Assembly (NCBI GenBank): GCA_050331095.1
Contig: JBHJHE010000016.1
Location: 1 to 64,000 of the forward strand
Length of the DNA stretch: 64,000 nt
From: MED-G105 sp050331095
GTDB lineage: Bacteria > Pseudomonadota > Alphaproteobacteria > Caulobacterales > Parvularculaceae
Direction: 5' to 3'
In this document: piece after piece, positions 36,113-44,118 of the stretch
Layout of the letters: each line of letters begins with the position of its first letter
Numbering within the stretch: the first letter of the stretch is position 1
Notes under the pieces: generated by a model
Databases searched by the model: none
Told to the model about the DNA's origin: nothing
What the model saw: only the letters and a program-made list of their open reading frames with translations
Made by a program: the position numbers and the translations under genes

Positions 36113-36808
36113 TTATTGCTCTTTGTACTTATAGCCGACGCCGTAGAGCGTCTCGATCGCGTCGAACTCCTTGTCGACCATGCGGAACTTCTTGCGCACG
36201 CGCTTGATGTGGCTGTCGATGGTGCGGTCGTCGACATAAATCTGGTCGTCGTAGGCGGCGTCCATCAAGGCGTCGCGGGTCTTCACGAAGCCCGGCCGTT
36301 GGGCGAGCGCTTCGAGAATCAGGAACTCCGTCACCGTCAGCGTCACCGCCTCGCCCTTCCAAGAGCAGCTGTGACGCATGGGATCGAGCACGAGTTCGCC
36401 GCGGCGGACGATTTGCTTTTCTTCTTCCTTCGTCGGCGTTGCGCCCGCCTGGCGCCGGCGCAGAACCGCCTTGACGCGCTCCAGAAGGAGACGCTGGGAG
36501 AACGGCTTCTTGACGTAATCGTCCGCCCCCATCGTCAACCCCAGGACTTCGTCGATCTCCTCGTCCTTCGAGGTGAGGAAGATAAGCGGCAAGTCCGACG
36601 TCTGACGAATCCGCCGCAGGAGCTCCATGCCGTCCATGGTCGGCATTTTGATGTCGGATACGACGAGGGCGGGCGGCGCGGCTTCGATGGCGGCGAGCGC
36701 CTTGGCCCCGTCCTCATAGGTCGTCACGTTGTGGCCCTCCGCCTCGAACGCCATCGAGACCGAGGTCAGAATGTTCTCATCGTCGTCGACGAGCGCGATG
36801 GTCGCCAT
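36113..36808 (-). CDS. chvI: Response regulator ChvI
   Basis: 231 residues. Receiver domain with DDDE near the start (residues 8-11), phospho-Asp in VSDIKMPTMDG and Lys in LTSKD, then an OmpR-type winged helix ending in TIDSHIKRVRKKF and ETLYGVGYKYKEQ. Partner of ChvG in the same operon. The cluster chvI-chvG-hprK-EIIA-HPr is characteristic of alphaproteobacteria. pckA, often divergent beside it, is not present here. Confidence 0.94.
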   Translation of the reverse strand: MATIALVDDDENILTSVSMAFEAEGHNVTTYEDGAKALAAIEAAPPALVVSDIKMPTMDGMELLRRIRQTSDLPLIFLTSKDEEIDEVLGLTMGADDYVKKPFSQRLLLERVKAVLRRRQAGATPTKEEEKQIVRRGELVLDPMRHSCSWKGEAVTLTVTEFLILEALAQRPGFVKTRDALMDAAYDDQIYVDDRTIDSHIKRVRKKFRMVDKEFDAIETLYGVGYKYKEQ

Positions 36809-36903
36809 GGCATCCAGTCCCTTTTTTCTCCGGCCACGCCGTTCGGACGTCGCGTCATGGCCCGTTTATGCGGCGATTGTTTGGCCGCCGACAATCGCCG
36901 CCG

Positions 36904-37191
36904 TCAGCCGGCGGCCGCTTCGATCCCCCGCGCAAGGTCGACGTCCCGGGCCGACAGGCCGTCGGCGTCGTGGGTCGTCAACACGATGTCGACGCGATTG
37001 TAGACGTTAAACCATTCCGGATGGTGATCGGCCTTTTCGGCGAGCAGCGCGACCCGGTTCATGAACCCCCAGGCGTGTATGAAGTCTTTGAACTTGAATG
37101 ATTTTTGCGCGGCGTCGCGCCCCTCGACGGGCGTCCAGCCGTCGAACTCGCGAAAAAACGCGTCGCGCTCTTCCGGCGTCAGCTTTTGCAT
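36904..37191 (-). CDS. phhB: Pterin-4a-carbinolamine dehydratase
   Basis: 95 residues. MQKLTPEERDAFFREFDGWT is the family start and FMNRVALLAEKADHHPEWFN holds the active-site HH-P-x-W. It dehydrates 4a-hydroxytetrahydropterin, recycling the cofactor of phenylalanine hydroxylase. ATG 37191 was chosen because the frame runs far upstream without family similarity. No phhA is in the window, so a pterin role outside Phe breakdown is possible. Confidence 0.92.
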   Translation of the reverse strand: MQKLTPEERDAFFREFDGWTPVEGRDAAQKSFKFKDFIHAWGFMNRVALLAEKADHHPEWFNVYNRVDIVLTTHDADGLSARDVDLARGIEAAAG

Positions 37192-37251
37192 GAGAGACGT
37201 CCTCTTCGTTTCGCTGACCTCAGCGTAACACGACGAGGGGGGCCGCTCGAC

Positions 37252-37776
37252 ATGGACGTCTCGATCGCGGCCTACCGCGAGGCCGACTGGCCCGACGTCT
37301 GGACGACGATCGCGCCCGCTTTCCGAGCCGGCGACAGCTACCCTTGCGACGTCGACATCTCCGAGGCCGCCTCGAAGCGTTACTGGGTCGAGACCGCGCG
37401 AGCGGTCTTCGTCGCCCGCGGCCCCGCCGGCGAGATCCTCGGCACGTACTACATCCGCGCCGACCAGGGCGGGCTCGGCGACCATGTCTGCAATTGCGGC
37501 TACGTCGTCGCCGAGCGCGCCCGCGGGCGCGGCCTGGGGGCCGTTGAGTGCCGGGATTCCCAAGCCCGCGCGCTGGGGCTCGGCTTTCAGGCGATGCGCT
37601 TTAACCTTGTCGTTGCGACGAACGAGGCCGCCATTCGCGCTTGGACGAAGTGCGGCATGCGCCGCATCGGCACAGCCCCAAAGGCCTTTCGCCACGCGCG
37701 CTTCGGCCTCGTCGACGCCCACATCATGTACAAGCCGCTCGGCGAGGACGGGGACGCCGAAAGCGGCGAAGAATAA
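37252..37776 (+). CDS. GNAT-family N-acetyltransferase
   Basis: 174 residues. The acetyl-CoA loop is in VVAERARGRGLGAVECRDSQ (V-x-x-x-x-R-G-x-G-x-G/A type) followed by NLVVATNEAAIRAWTKCGM. Acceptor unknown. ATG 37252 follows GAGGGGGG. Divergent from phhB across 60 bp. Confidence 0.85.
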   Translation: MDVSIAAYREADWPDVWTTIAPAFRAGDSYPCDVDISEAASKRYWVETARAVFVARGPAGEILGTYYIRADQGGLGDHVCNCGYVVAERARGRGLGAVECRDSQARALGLGFQAMRFNLVVATNEAAIRAWTKCGMRRIGTAPKAFRHARFGLVDAHIMYKPLGEDGDAESGEE

Positions 37777-37835
37777 TCGTCCGTTAACCGAGTTTGTTAG
37801 CGTCCGGTCAATACAATTTTAGAAACAATGAGCGC

Positions 37836-38486
37836 ATGGCTTATCGCAGAACACATGCGCCCAGATTTCTTCTCGCCCCGCTCGCTGCGGCCGGCGCGCT
37901 TTTCGCGAGCGCGACCCCCGCGGCGGCGCTGACGGCTTCGTTCGTCAACAACACCACGTTCAACGCGAACGATGCGGCGGCCCTCTCATCGGACGACGGC
38001 GTCGCCCTGACGCTCGGCCTCAACGTCGTCCTCGAACTGCAGACGGACGAATTGTTCGCGATGTCGCGGGCGAACGACGACATCGCCTTCTTCACGCTGA
38101 ACCCGCCGGGCGGCGGCGCGCCGCGCCTGCAGATCCAGATCGGCGTGCGCGACGAGAACGGCGATGTCGGGCTAGTGCTCACCAACACCCGCACGGCGAA
38201 CGGCGGCGTCGTCCGTATCCGGAACCTTTTCCGCGAGGAATGCGCGGCGTTCGGCGGCTGTAACTTCATCCGCCTGGTGACGCGGCGCGAGAACCGGAAC
38301 GATTTCGGCGCCCAGATCGACTATATCGAAGCCGACGGCACCGTGATCGACGTCGCCGCGCCGACGCCGGAGCCCGGCGCCTGGGCGTTGATGCTCATCG
38401 CCTTCGGCGGCGTCGCGGCGCGACTGAAAGCGCGTCGACGCGAGCAAGCCCTCGCGCCGCGCGACCTCGTCACCGCAATCGCGTAG
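37836..38486 (+). CDS. Exported protein with PEP-CTERM-like sorting tail
   Basis: 216 residues. Signal peptide (MAYRRTHAPRFLLAPLAAAG ... TPAAA), a beta-rich middle domain and the C-terminal tail TPEPGAWALMLIAFGGVAAR followed by a basic patch, which is the PEPxxWA-type motif-helix-Arg cluster recognised by exosortase. Such proteins are secreted and tied to exopolysaccharide. No exosortase is in the window. The middle domain is unrecognised. The ATG at 37836 was chosen for the signal peptide, and its ribosome site is weak. Confidence 0.75.
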   Translation: MAYRRTHAPRFLLAPLAAAGALFASATPAAALTASFVNNTTFNANDAAALSSDDGVALTLGLNVVLELQTDELFAMSRANDDIAFFTLNPPGGGAPRLQIQIGVRDENGDVGLVLTNTRTANGGVVRIRNLFREECAAFGGCNFIRLVTRRENRNDFGAQIDYIEADGTVIDVAAPTPEPGAWALMLIAFGGVAARLKARRREQALAPRDLVTAIA

Positions 38487-38634
38487 GCGTCCGAAAAGCC
38501 TTCAATTCCGCTAGCCGCGGCTCCGCCCGCGCGGGGATGAGGCAGAAAGTCGGCTCCAACGCCAGGAGTTGGGCCGCTTCGTCGCGCGCGGCGCGCCACA
38601 GGAATATCGCTCGATCAACGGCGTCCATGGCCAT
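38470..38634 (-). CDS. Small hypothetical protein (54 residues)
   Basis: MAMDAVDRAIFLWRAARDEA and a helical rest. AAGGAAAC at good distance from ATG 38634. A longer start at 38664 is possible. No family recognised. It overlaps the 3' end of the PEP-CTERM gene on the opposite strand, so it could be spurious. It is reported because the codon use and ribosome site are acceptable. Confidence 0.3.
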   Translation of the reverse strand: MAMDAVDRAIFLWRAARDEAAQLLALEPTFCLIPARAEPRLAELKAFRTPTRLR

Positions 38635-38729
38635 GTTTCCTTCCCTTGCTGACGAAGAAAACATGATCCTCCAAATCGACCGCCGCCAATCATAAGCCGC
38701 GCACGCTGCTTCACGGCGCGAGGAGCAAT

Positions 38730-39950
38730 TTACGCCTGGTTCGAGCGCTTCTTGAATTCGAGGCGGGCGACGGCGCGGCGGTGGACTTCGTCGGGTCCGT
38801 CGGCGAGGCGGAGCGCGCGCAGGCTGGCGTAAGCGCGCGCCAGGCCGGCGTCCTCGGCGACGCCCGCGCCGCCGAAGGCCTGGATCGCGTCGTCGATCAC
38901 CGAGAGCGCGACGCGCGGCGCGACGACCTTGATCATCGCGATCTCCGCTTGCGCCGCTTTGTTGCCGACATCGTCCATCATCCAGGCGGCCTTGAGCGTT
39001 AACAGCCGCGCCATCTCGATGTCGATGCGCGCGTCGGCGACCCGCTCCTCCCAGACGCCCTGCTTGTAGAGCGGCTTGCCGAAGGCTTCGCGCGACAACA
39101 GCCGGTCCACCATCTTTTCAAGCGCGACTTCCGCGGCGCCGATCGTCCGCATGCAGTGGTGAATGCGGCCGGGCCCAAGACGCCCCTGCGCGATCTCGAA
39201 GCCACGCCCCTCGCCGAGGATCAGGTTCGCAGCCGGAACCCGCACGTCGTTGAGGGCGACCTCCATATGTCCGTGGGGCGCGTCGTCATAGCCGAAGACC
39301 GGCAGATGACGGACGATATCCACGCCGGCGGCGTCGCTCGGCACGAGGATCATCGACTGCTGCTTGTGCCTCTCCGCGGCTTTGTCGGTCTTGCCCATGA
39401 CGATGAAGACGCGGCAGCGCGGATCGCCCGCGCCCGACGACCACCATTTTCGACCGTTGATCACATAGTCGCCGCCGTCGCGGCTGATGTCGGTTTCGAT
39501 GTTGGTCGCGTCGGACGACGCGACCGCCGGCTCGGTCATGAGGAACGCGGAGCGGATCTCGCCGTCTAGCAGCGGGCGCAGCCACGCTTCTTTTTGGGCG
39601 TCGTCGCCGTAACGCGAGAGAACCTCCATATTGCCGGTATCAGGCGCAGCGCAGTTGAAGACTTCCGGCGCGATGTGGGCGCGGCCCGTCAGTTCGGCGA
39701 TCGGCGCGTAGTCGGCGTTCGACAGGCCGGGCCCATAGGCCGGGTCCGGATGGAAGAGGTTCCACAGGCCCGCCTCGCGCGCCTTCGCTTTCAAGTCTTC
39801 GATGATCGGCGGCACGCGCCAGCGGTCCTGCGGCCCGAACGCGGCGTGCTGGCGCGCGTACTCGGCCTCGCCCTCGTAAACGTACGCGTCCATAAAGTCG
39901 CCGACGCGCCGGAGGTAGTCCTTACACCGATCGGAGTACTCGAAGTCCAT
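38730..39950 (-). CDS. Acyl-CoA dehydrogenase family protein
   Basis: 406 residues with the acyl-CoA dehydrogenase layout: N-terminal helical domain, FAD-binding beta domain (LMTEPAVASSDATNIETDIS, NGRKWWSSGAGD) and C-terminal helices with RIHHCMRTIGAAEVALEKMV, REAFGKPLYKQGVWEER and QAFGGAGVAEDAGLARAYAS. The last motif and AEYARQH region resemble the ACAD10/11 branch. Substrate chain unknown. It stands alone, about 30 bp after a DUF427 gene on the same strand. Confidence 0.9.
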   Translation of the reverse strand: MDFEYSDRCKDYLRRVGDFMDAYVYEGEAEYARQHAAFGPQDRWRVPPIIEDLKAKAREAGLWNLFHPDPAYGPGLSNADYAPIAELTGRAHIAPEVFNCAAPDTGNMEVLSRYGDDAQKEAWLRPLLDGEIRSAFLMTEPAVASSDATNIETDISRDGGDYVINGRKWWSSGAGDPRCRVFIVMGKTDKAAERHKQQSMILVPSDAAGVDIVRHLPVFGYDDAPHGHMEVALNDVRVPAANLILGEGRGFEIAQGRLGPGRIHHCMRTIGAAEVALEKMVDRLLSREAFGKPLYKQGVWEERVADARIDIEMARLLTLKAAWMMDDVGNKAAQAEIAMIKVVAPRVALSVIDDAIQAFGGAGVAEDAGLARAYASLRALRLADGPDEVHRRAVARLEFKKRSNQA

Positions 39951-39980
39951 CTTGTCCTACTAGCGCCCCTACCAGTGCCC

Positions 39981-40559
39981 TTACCAATGCGATGTGCCGG
40001 GCCCGCCCTTGATCGGCCCTTTGATCGCTTTCGTCACCAATCCGGCGTAAATCCCGCCGGGCTGAGGCGTCGCGCGCTCCTCGCCCACATAAGCCTCTAC
40101 CTTGCCCGGGTAGAAGCCGAGCCAGCCGGCGATCGCCGAGAAATCGCAGTCCGGATCGTCGAACGGGTCCGGATAGGCGAAGGCCGCTTTCTCCGCGACC
40201 TCGGCGCCGACGACGACGTCGTAGTAGACCGCCGCCCCTTTCCATTCGCATACCGATACGCCGCCCGTAATGCGCAGGCGTTCGCCCACAACGTCCGCTG
40301 GCGGAAAATAATAGACCGGCGCGCCGGCCGTTTCGACGACGCGCACGGCGCTGGCGCTTTGCGCAATCGTCTCGCCGGCGAAGACGACGCGCGCCGGCGC
40401 AGGCGCGCGGCGTATTTGCGGCGGACGCGGATAGTCCCAGACGCTCTCCTCGCCCTCGCCCGCGGGCTCCGGCGTAACGTCGTCGGGCCGCGGCCCCCAA
40501 GCGCCGCGGCGGGCGCGCGCGGCGCGCAACAACTCCGCCTTCGGCGGCAAATCGGTCAT
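39981..40559 (-). CDS. DUF427 domain protein
   Basis: 192 residues. The middle has the DUF427 pattern: VVFAGETIAQSASAVRVVET, PVYYFPPADV, CEWKGAAVYYDV, and near the end FYPGKVEAYVGEE. The family has a small beta-barrel fold and no firm function. Starts 30 bp after the acyl-CoA dehydrogenase ends (in reading order it precedes it). A short disordered N-terminus. Confidence 0.85.
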   Translation of the reverse strand: MTDLPPKAELLRAARARRGAWGPRPDDVTPEPAGEGEESVWDYPRPPQIRRAPAPARVVFAGETIAQSASAVRVVETAGAPVYYFPPADVVGERLRITGGVSVCEWKGAAVYYDVVVGAEVAEKAAFAYPDPFDDPDCDFSAIAGWLGFYPGKVEAYVGEERATPQPGGIYAGLVTKAIKGPIKGGPGTSHW

Positions 40560-40629
40560 GGGAAGTCTCGCAACGGCGTCGTTGCGCGAAAAGTTAGGCG
40601 GCTCTCGCGCAGGACGTCAAACGGCCGCG

Positions 40630-41115
40630 TCACCGCACGGCGGCGCGCCGCGCGCGGAAAAAATCGCGCAGGAGATCGCCGGCCTCGTTCGCGAAGGGCC
40701 CGGCGACGATCTCCGGGCGCCAGTGACAGGTCGGCTGGTCGAAAAAGCGCGGGCCGTTCCAGACCGCGCCGCCCTTTTCGTCCGAGGCGGCGATGACGAG
40801 GCGGGCGATCCGCGCGTGCGAAATCGCGCCGGCGCACATCGCGCAAGGCTCCAGCGTGACGAAGAGCGTCGCGCCGGGGAGGCGATAATTGCCGGCCTTC
40901 CCGCAGGCGGCGCGGATCGCACGGATCTCCGCGTGCGCCGTCGGATCGCAAGCGGCGATCGGCGCGTTGCCGGCGGCGAACGCCGCGCCGCCGGCGTCGA
41001 CGATCACCGCGCCGACGGGCGCCTCGCCCACAGCGGCGGCGGCGCGCGCGGCGTCGAGGGCGCGGCGCATGAACCGCGCGTCGTCCGCTTCGATGGCGTC
41101 GGGCTCGACCGTCAT
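40630..41115 (-). CDS. tadA: tRNA adenosine(34) deaminase TadA
   Basis: 161 residues of the cytidine/deoxycytidylate deaminase fold. Zinc motif HAEI (about 62-65) with the catalytic Glu, and PCAMCAGAISHARI with the two Cys ligands. TadA turns the wobble A of tRNA-Arg(ACG) into inosine. It begins 70 bp before (reading left) the DUF427 gene. Divergence to a broader nucleoside deaminase cannot be excluded. Confidence 0.93.
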   Translation of the reverse strand: MTVEPDAIEADDARFMRRALDAARAAAAVGEAPVGAVIVDAGGAAFAAGNAPIAACDPTAHAEIRAIRAACGKAGNYRLPGATLFVTLEPCAMCAGAISHARIARLVIAASDEKGGAVWNGPRFFDQPTCHWRPEIVAGPFANEAGDLLRDFFRARRAAVR

Positions 41116-41157
41116 GGAGCCGAGCTTAGACCGATCGGCGACGCCGTCCGAAGGCCC

Positions 41158-41541
41158 TTAGCGCGACAACACGAGTTCGAACTCGCCGCCGCCGCCGCCG
41201 TGGACGGAGTCGTTGGCGCGGATCGTCACTTTGTCGACCCCATCGGGGACGCGCACGCCGCCGAGAGAGCGGGTGAAGGGCTGTTCGTTGACGTGGGGGT
41301 GGGCGAGTTCGCGCACGGCGATGACCTCGCCGTCGGGACCGACGACCTCCCACCGGTTCGCGTAATGGTCCCAGCCCTCGTCGCCGTGGCGCAAGGTGGC
41401 GCTGATGGTCCAGGACCCGTCGCCGGCCTGTCGCGCCGTTGCGTCGATCACGTCGACCTCGCCGGCCGACGCGGCCCCCGCGACGCCCGAAAGAGCGACG
41501 ATGGCGACAAACGACTTCAGGTTGGAGCGGTTTTTGGGCAT
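41158..41541 (-). CDS. Small exported protein, unknown
   Basis: 127 residues. Signal peptide (MPKNRSNLKSFVAIVALSGV AGAASA, cleavage after ASA). Mature part: a beta-sandwich-like domain with VDVIDATARQAGDGSWTISA, LRHGDEGWDHYANRWEVVGP and VPDGVDKVTIRANDSVHGGG. It is rich in charged residues and free of Cys. A good AGGAGG site lies 5' of ATG 41541. Gene placement between tadA and the divergent rluB is stable in many relatives. No function known. Confidence 0.75.
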   Translation of the reverse strand: MPKNRSNLKSFVAIVALSGVAGAASAGEVDVIDATARQAGDGSWTISATLRHGDEGWDHYANRWEVVGPDGEVIAVRELAHPHVNEQPFTRSLGGVRVPDGVDKVTIRANDSVHGGGGGEFELVLSR

Positions 41542-41652
41542 GGGATCGCCTCCTGGGGCTTCGCGAACTTGGAATTCGACGGCCATCATAACGGCCCCGT
41601 CGCCGCAACGCCCCACCACGTCGGCGTGAGCCGTTGCAGAAAGTCTCCGCCC

Positions 41653-42429
41653 ATGAGCGACGACACGCCCGAGAGCGGCTTCGCCGGCGAGCGCATCGCC
41701 AAGTTCCTCGCCCGCGCCGGGATAGCCTCGCGTCGCGAAGCCGAACGGCTGATCGAACAGGGGATCGTCACGGTCGACGGGCGCACGCTCACGAGCCCCG
41801 CCTTCAACGTGACGCCGGAGATGGACGTGCGCGTCGACGGAACCCGCGTCGGTCGCAAGGAGGCGACGCGGCTGTGGCGCTACCACAAGCCCGCGGGGCT
41901 CGTGACGACCCACCGCGACCCGCAAGGTCGGCGCACCGTTTTCGACGCCGTCGCGGACCGCCTGCCGCGGGTCGTCTCGGTGGGCCGGCTCGACCTCGCC
42001 ACGGAGGGCCTGTTGCTCCTGACGAACGACGGGGGCCTTGCGCGCACGCTCGAACTGCCGGCGACGGGCTGGGTGCGCCGCTACCGCGTGCGCGCCTTCG
42101 GCTCGGTGCGGGAGGCGGATCTCGCAAAGCTCGCCGACGGCGTCGAGATCGACGGCGTCGCCTACCGGCCGATCCGCGCGTCCATCGACCCGCGCCCGGA
42201 CGATCGATCGGTGGAGAACGTCTGGCTCACCGTCGCAATCGCCGAGGGCAAGAACCGCGAGGTGCGCAAGGTGATGTCGCACTTGGGCCTCAAGGTGAAC
42301 CGGCTCATCCGCACCGCATTCGGCCCGTTTCAGCTCGGCAAGCTCGCCCGCGGCGCCCTCGAAGAAGTGCCGGCGAAACAATTGAAGGAGCAACTGGGCC
42401 CGAAAACGAGTGCGGAGCTTGGCCTTTGA
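41653..42429 (+). CDS. rluB: 23S rRNA pseudouridine synthase RluB
   Basis: 258 residues of the RsuA/RluB family. An N-terminal S4 domain (about 12-60; RIAKFLARAGIASRREAERL) is followed by the catalytic domain with Asp in VSVGRLDLATEGLLLLTNDG and the EGKNREVRKVMSHLGLKVNR motif. It modifies U2605 in E. coli 23S rRNA. ATG 41653 sits where the family starts. The start lies 111 bp from the divergent small exported protein. First gene of a run rluB-DUF4169-rsmD. Confidence 0.94.
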   Translation: MSDDTPESGFAGERIAKFLARAGIASRREAERLIEQGIVTVDGRTLTSPAFNVTPEMDVRVDGTRVGRKEATRLWRYHKPAGLVTTHRDPQGRRTVFDAVADRLPRVVSVGRLDLATEGLLLLTNDGGLARTLELPATGWVRRYRVRAFGSVREADLAKLADGVEIDGVAYRPIRASIDPRPDDRSVENVWLTVAIAEGKNREVRKVMSHLGLKVNRLIRTAFGPFQLGKLARGALEEVPAKQLKEQLGPKTSAELGL

Positions 42430-42453
42430 CGCATTTCGCGCTTTCCTGCGGAC

Positions 42454-42675
42454 ATGGCGGAGATCGTCAATCTCAACCGCTTCCGAAAGGAAAAGGCGCG
42501 CGCGGAGGCCGCGAAGCGCGCCGATGCGAACCGCGCCAGGCACGGCCGCACCAGCGGCGAGCGCGCGCGAGACGCCGACGAGGCGGCGCGCGCCGACAAG
42601 ACCCTTGACGACGCCGAGCTTTCGGAAGCCGAGCCAACAGACGCCGAACCGCCCGACGCCGACGAACCGGCCTGA
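42454..42675 (+). CDS. DUF4169 family small protein
   Basis: 73 residues. MAEIVNLNRFRKEKARAEAA with the pattern ANRARHGRTSGERARD is the DUF4169 signature. The acidic C-terminal tail of Glu/Asp/Pro is variable. A basic helical start suggests RNA or ribosome contact, but no role is known. Its stop overlaps the rsmD start (TGATG). Commonly found beside rRNA-modification genes. Confidence 0.88.
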   Translation: MAEIVNLNRFRKEKARAEAAKRADANRARHGRTSGERARDADEAARADKTLDDAELSEAEPTDAEPPDADEPA

Positions 42676-43232
42676 TGCGCATCATCGGCGGCGCCTTCGG
42701 CGGCCGGCGCATCGCCGCGCCGGCGGGCCGCGGCGCGAGGCCGACGACCGACCGGGTGCGCGAGGCGTTGTTCTCGATTCTGATCGCCCGCGACGACGTT
42801 GAGCTCGAAGGCGCGCGCGTCGTCGATCTCTTCGCCGGATCGGGGGCCCTGGGCCTTGAAGCGATCTCGCGCGGCGCCGCGTTCTGCCTCTTCGTCGAGA
42901 CCGACGCCGCCGCCCGCGGCGCGATCCGCGACAATATCGAGGCCCTCGGGCTGTTCGGTCGGGCCCGCCTTCACCGCCGCTCCGCGACGGCCCTGGGGGC
43001 GAAGCCCGCCGGCGTCGGCCCGCCCTTCGACCTCGCCTTCCTCGACCCGCCCTATGGTCGGGGCCTCGTCGAACCGGCCCTCGCGGCCCTGCGCGACGGC
43101 GACTGGCTCGCGGCCGAGGCCCTCGCCGTCGTCGAACGGCCGAAGAGCGAGGCCGAGACGGCGAGCGGCTTCGAGGCCCTCGACCGGCGCGTCTATGGCG
43201 ACACTGCGATCGACATCGTCCGGCCGGCCTGA
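42675..43232 (+). CDS. rsmD: 16S rRNA (guanine966-N2)-methyltransferase RsmD
   Basis: 185 residues. MRIIGGAFGGRRIAAPAGRG, VVDLFAGSGALGLEAISRGA (SAM-binding) and the catalytic LAFLDPPYGRGL (DPPY) are clear. It methylates G966 of 16S rRNA in the 30S. Translationally coupled to the DUF4169 gene by one-base overlap. Confidence 0.95.
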   Translation: MRIIGGAFGGRRIAAPAGRGARPTTDRVREALFSILIARDDVELEGARVVDLFAGSGALGLEAISRGAAFCLFVETDAAARGAIRDNIEALGLFGRARLHRRSATALGAKPAGVGPPFDLAFLDPPYGRGLVEPALAALRDGDWLAAEALAVVERPKSEAETASGFEALDRRVYGDTAIDIVRPA

Positions 43233-43263
43233 CGGGGTCCGGATCTTAGCCCGCCCTCTTTAC

Positions 43264-43440
43264 CCGTCCTCTGGCGCGCCCTATCTCCCGACGGCTGCCC
43301 GGCGCGTCAGGACCACATTCCCCGGGGCCTTACTCTCTTGCATGGGAGCCGGCGCTGACCTTGGCCCTCGGCCTCGGCCAACTGGCGCCCACCTGGTCCT
43401 TAGGGTCCAGGGCGAATTAAGAGTCCGACGGCCAGGGCGG
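43264..43440 (+). ncRNA. ssrS: Probable 6S RNA
   Basis: The 235-bp gap before the 5-formyl-THF cyclo-ligase gene holds a long imperfect hairpin: CAGGACCA (about 43308-43315) can pair with TGGTCCT (43394-43400), CGCCCT (about 43276-43281) with AGGGCG (43408-43413), and CCTCTGGC (about 43268) with GCCAGGG (about 43430). A single-stranded centre could mimic an open promoter. The gene for 6S RNA commonly lies just 5' of this cyclo-ligase. Ends are approximate. A covariance search is needed to confirm it. Confidence 0.55.
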
Positions 43441-43467
43441 CGCTCATGTCTTTCGAAGGACGCGCCG

Positions 43468-44085
43468 ATGCTGCCGCCGATCAAGTTTCCGGGCTTCGGC
43501 CGCGCGGGCGGCGGCAAGGATCTTTTGCGGCTGAAGCAGAAGCGCGAGCGCAGCGCGGCCGCCGCCGATCCCGGCCGGGCCGCGACGGCGGCGCGCCACG
43601 CGGCGAGACTGTTCCTCGATAACGTCCCGCTGCCGGAAGACGCGGTCGTCGCGCTCTATCATCCCATCGGCGACGAACTGGACACCGAGCCCCTGCTCGA
43701 CGCTCTTGTCGAGCGCGGCGTCGCGATCGCCCTGCCGCGCACGCCGAAGGGCCGCAACGCCGTTCTCTCGTTTCACCGCTTTGCGCCGGGGGACCCGCTT
43801 CTCGAGGGACGGTTCGGCGTGTTGGAGCCCGCCGCCGACGCGCCGATCGTCGCGCCGGACGTGGTCATCTGTCCGCTCCTCGGGTTCGACCGCGCCGGCG
43901 CGCGCCTCGGCTATGGCGGCGGCCACTACGACCGCGCCCTCGCCGACCTGCGCCGCGGCGACGGCGCGGGGCCCATCGCCGTCGGATACGCCTACGGCGC
44001 GCAGGAAGTTGACGCCTTGCCGGCCGAGGACCATGACCAGCGCCTCGACTGGGTCGTGACGGAGCGCAGGGCGACCGCGTTCTGA
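43468..44085 (+). CDS. 5-formyltetrahydrofolate cyclo-ligase
   Basis: 205 residues. It makes 5,10-methenyl-THF from 5-formyl-THF with ATP. LYHPIGDELDTEPLLDALVE, PDVVICPLLGFDRAGARLGY and GGGHYDRAL carry the substrate and Mg-ATP sites. ATG 43468 follows GAAGGA, and the preceding probable 6S RNA matches the usual linkage. Confidence 0.92.
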   Translation: MLPPIKFPGFGRAGGGKDLLRLKQKRERSAAAADPGRAATAARHAARLFLDNVPLPEDAVVALYHPIGDELDTEPLLDALVERGVAIALPRTPKGRNAVLSFHRFAPGDPLLEGRFGVLEPAADAPIVAPDVVICPLLGFDRAGARLGYGGGHYDRALADLRRGDGAGPIAVGYAYGAQEVDALPAEDHDQRLDWVVTERRATAF

Positions 44086-44118
44086 GCGAGCGTATCGGTT
44101 GGTTGAGGGGTCTGACGC

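Noticed and set aside
34970..37003. 677-codon plus-strand frame over chvG and chvI
   Set aside because: Antisense shadow. The real genes on the other strand have complete motifs.
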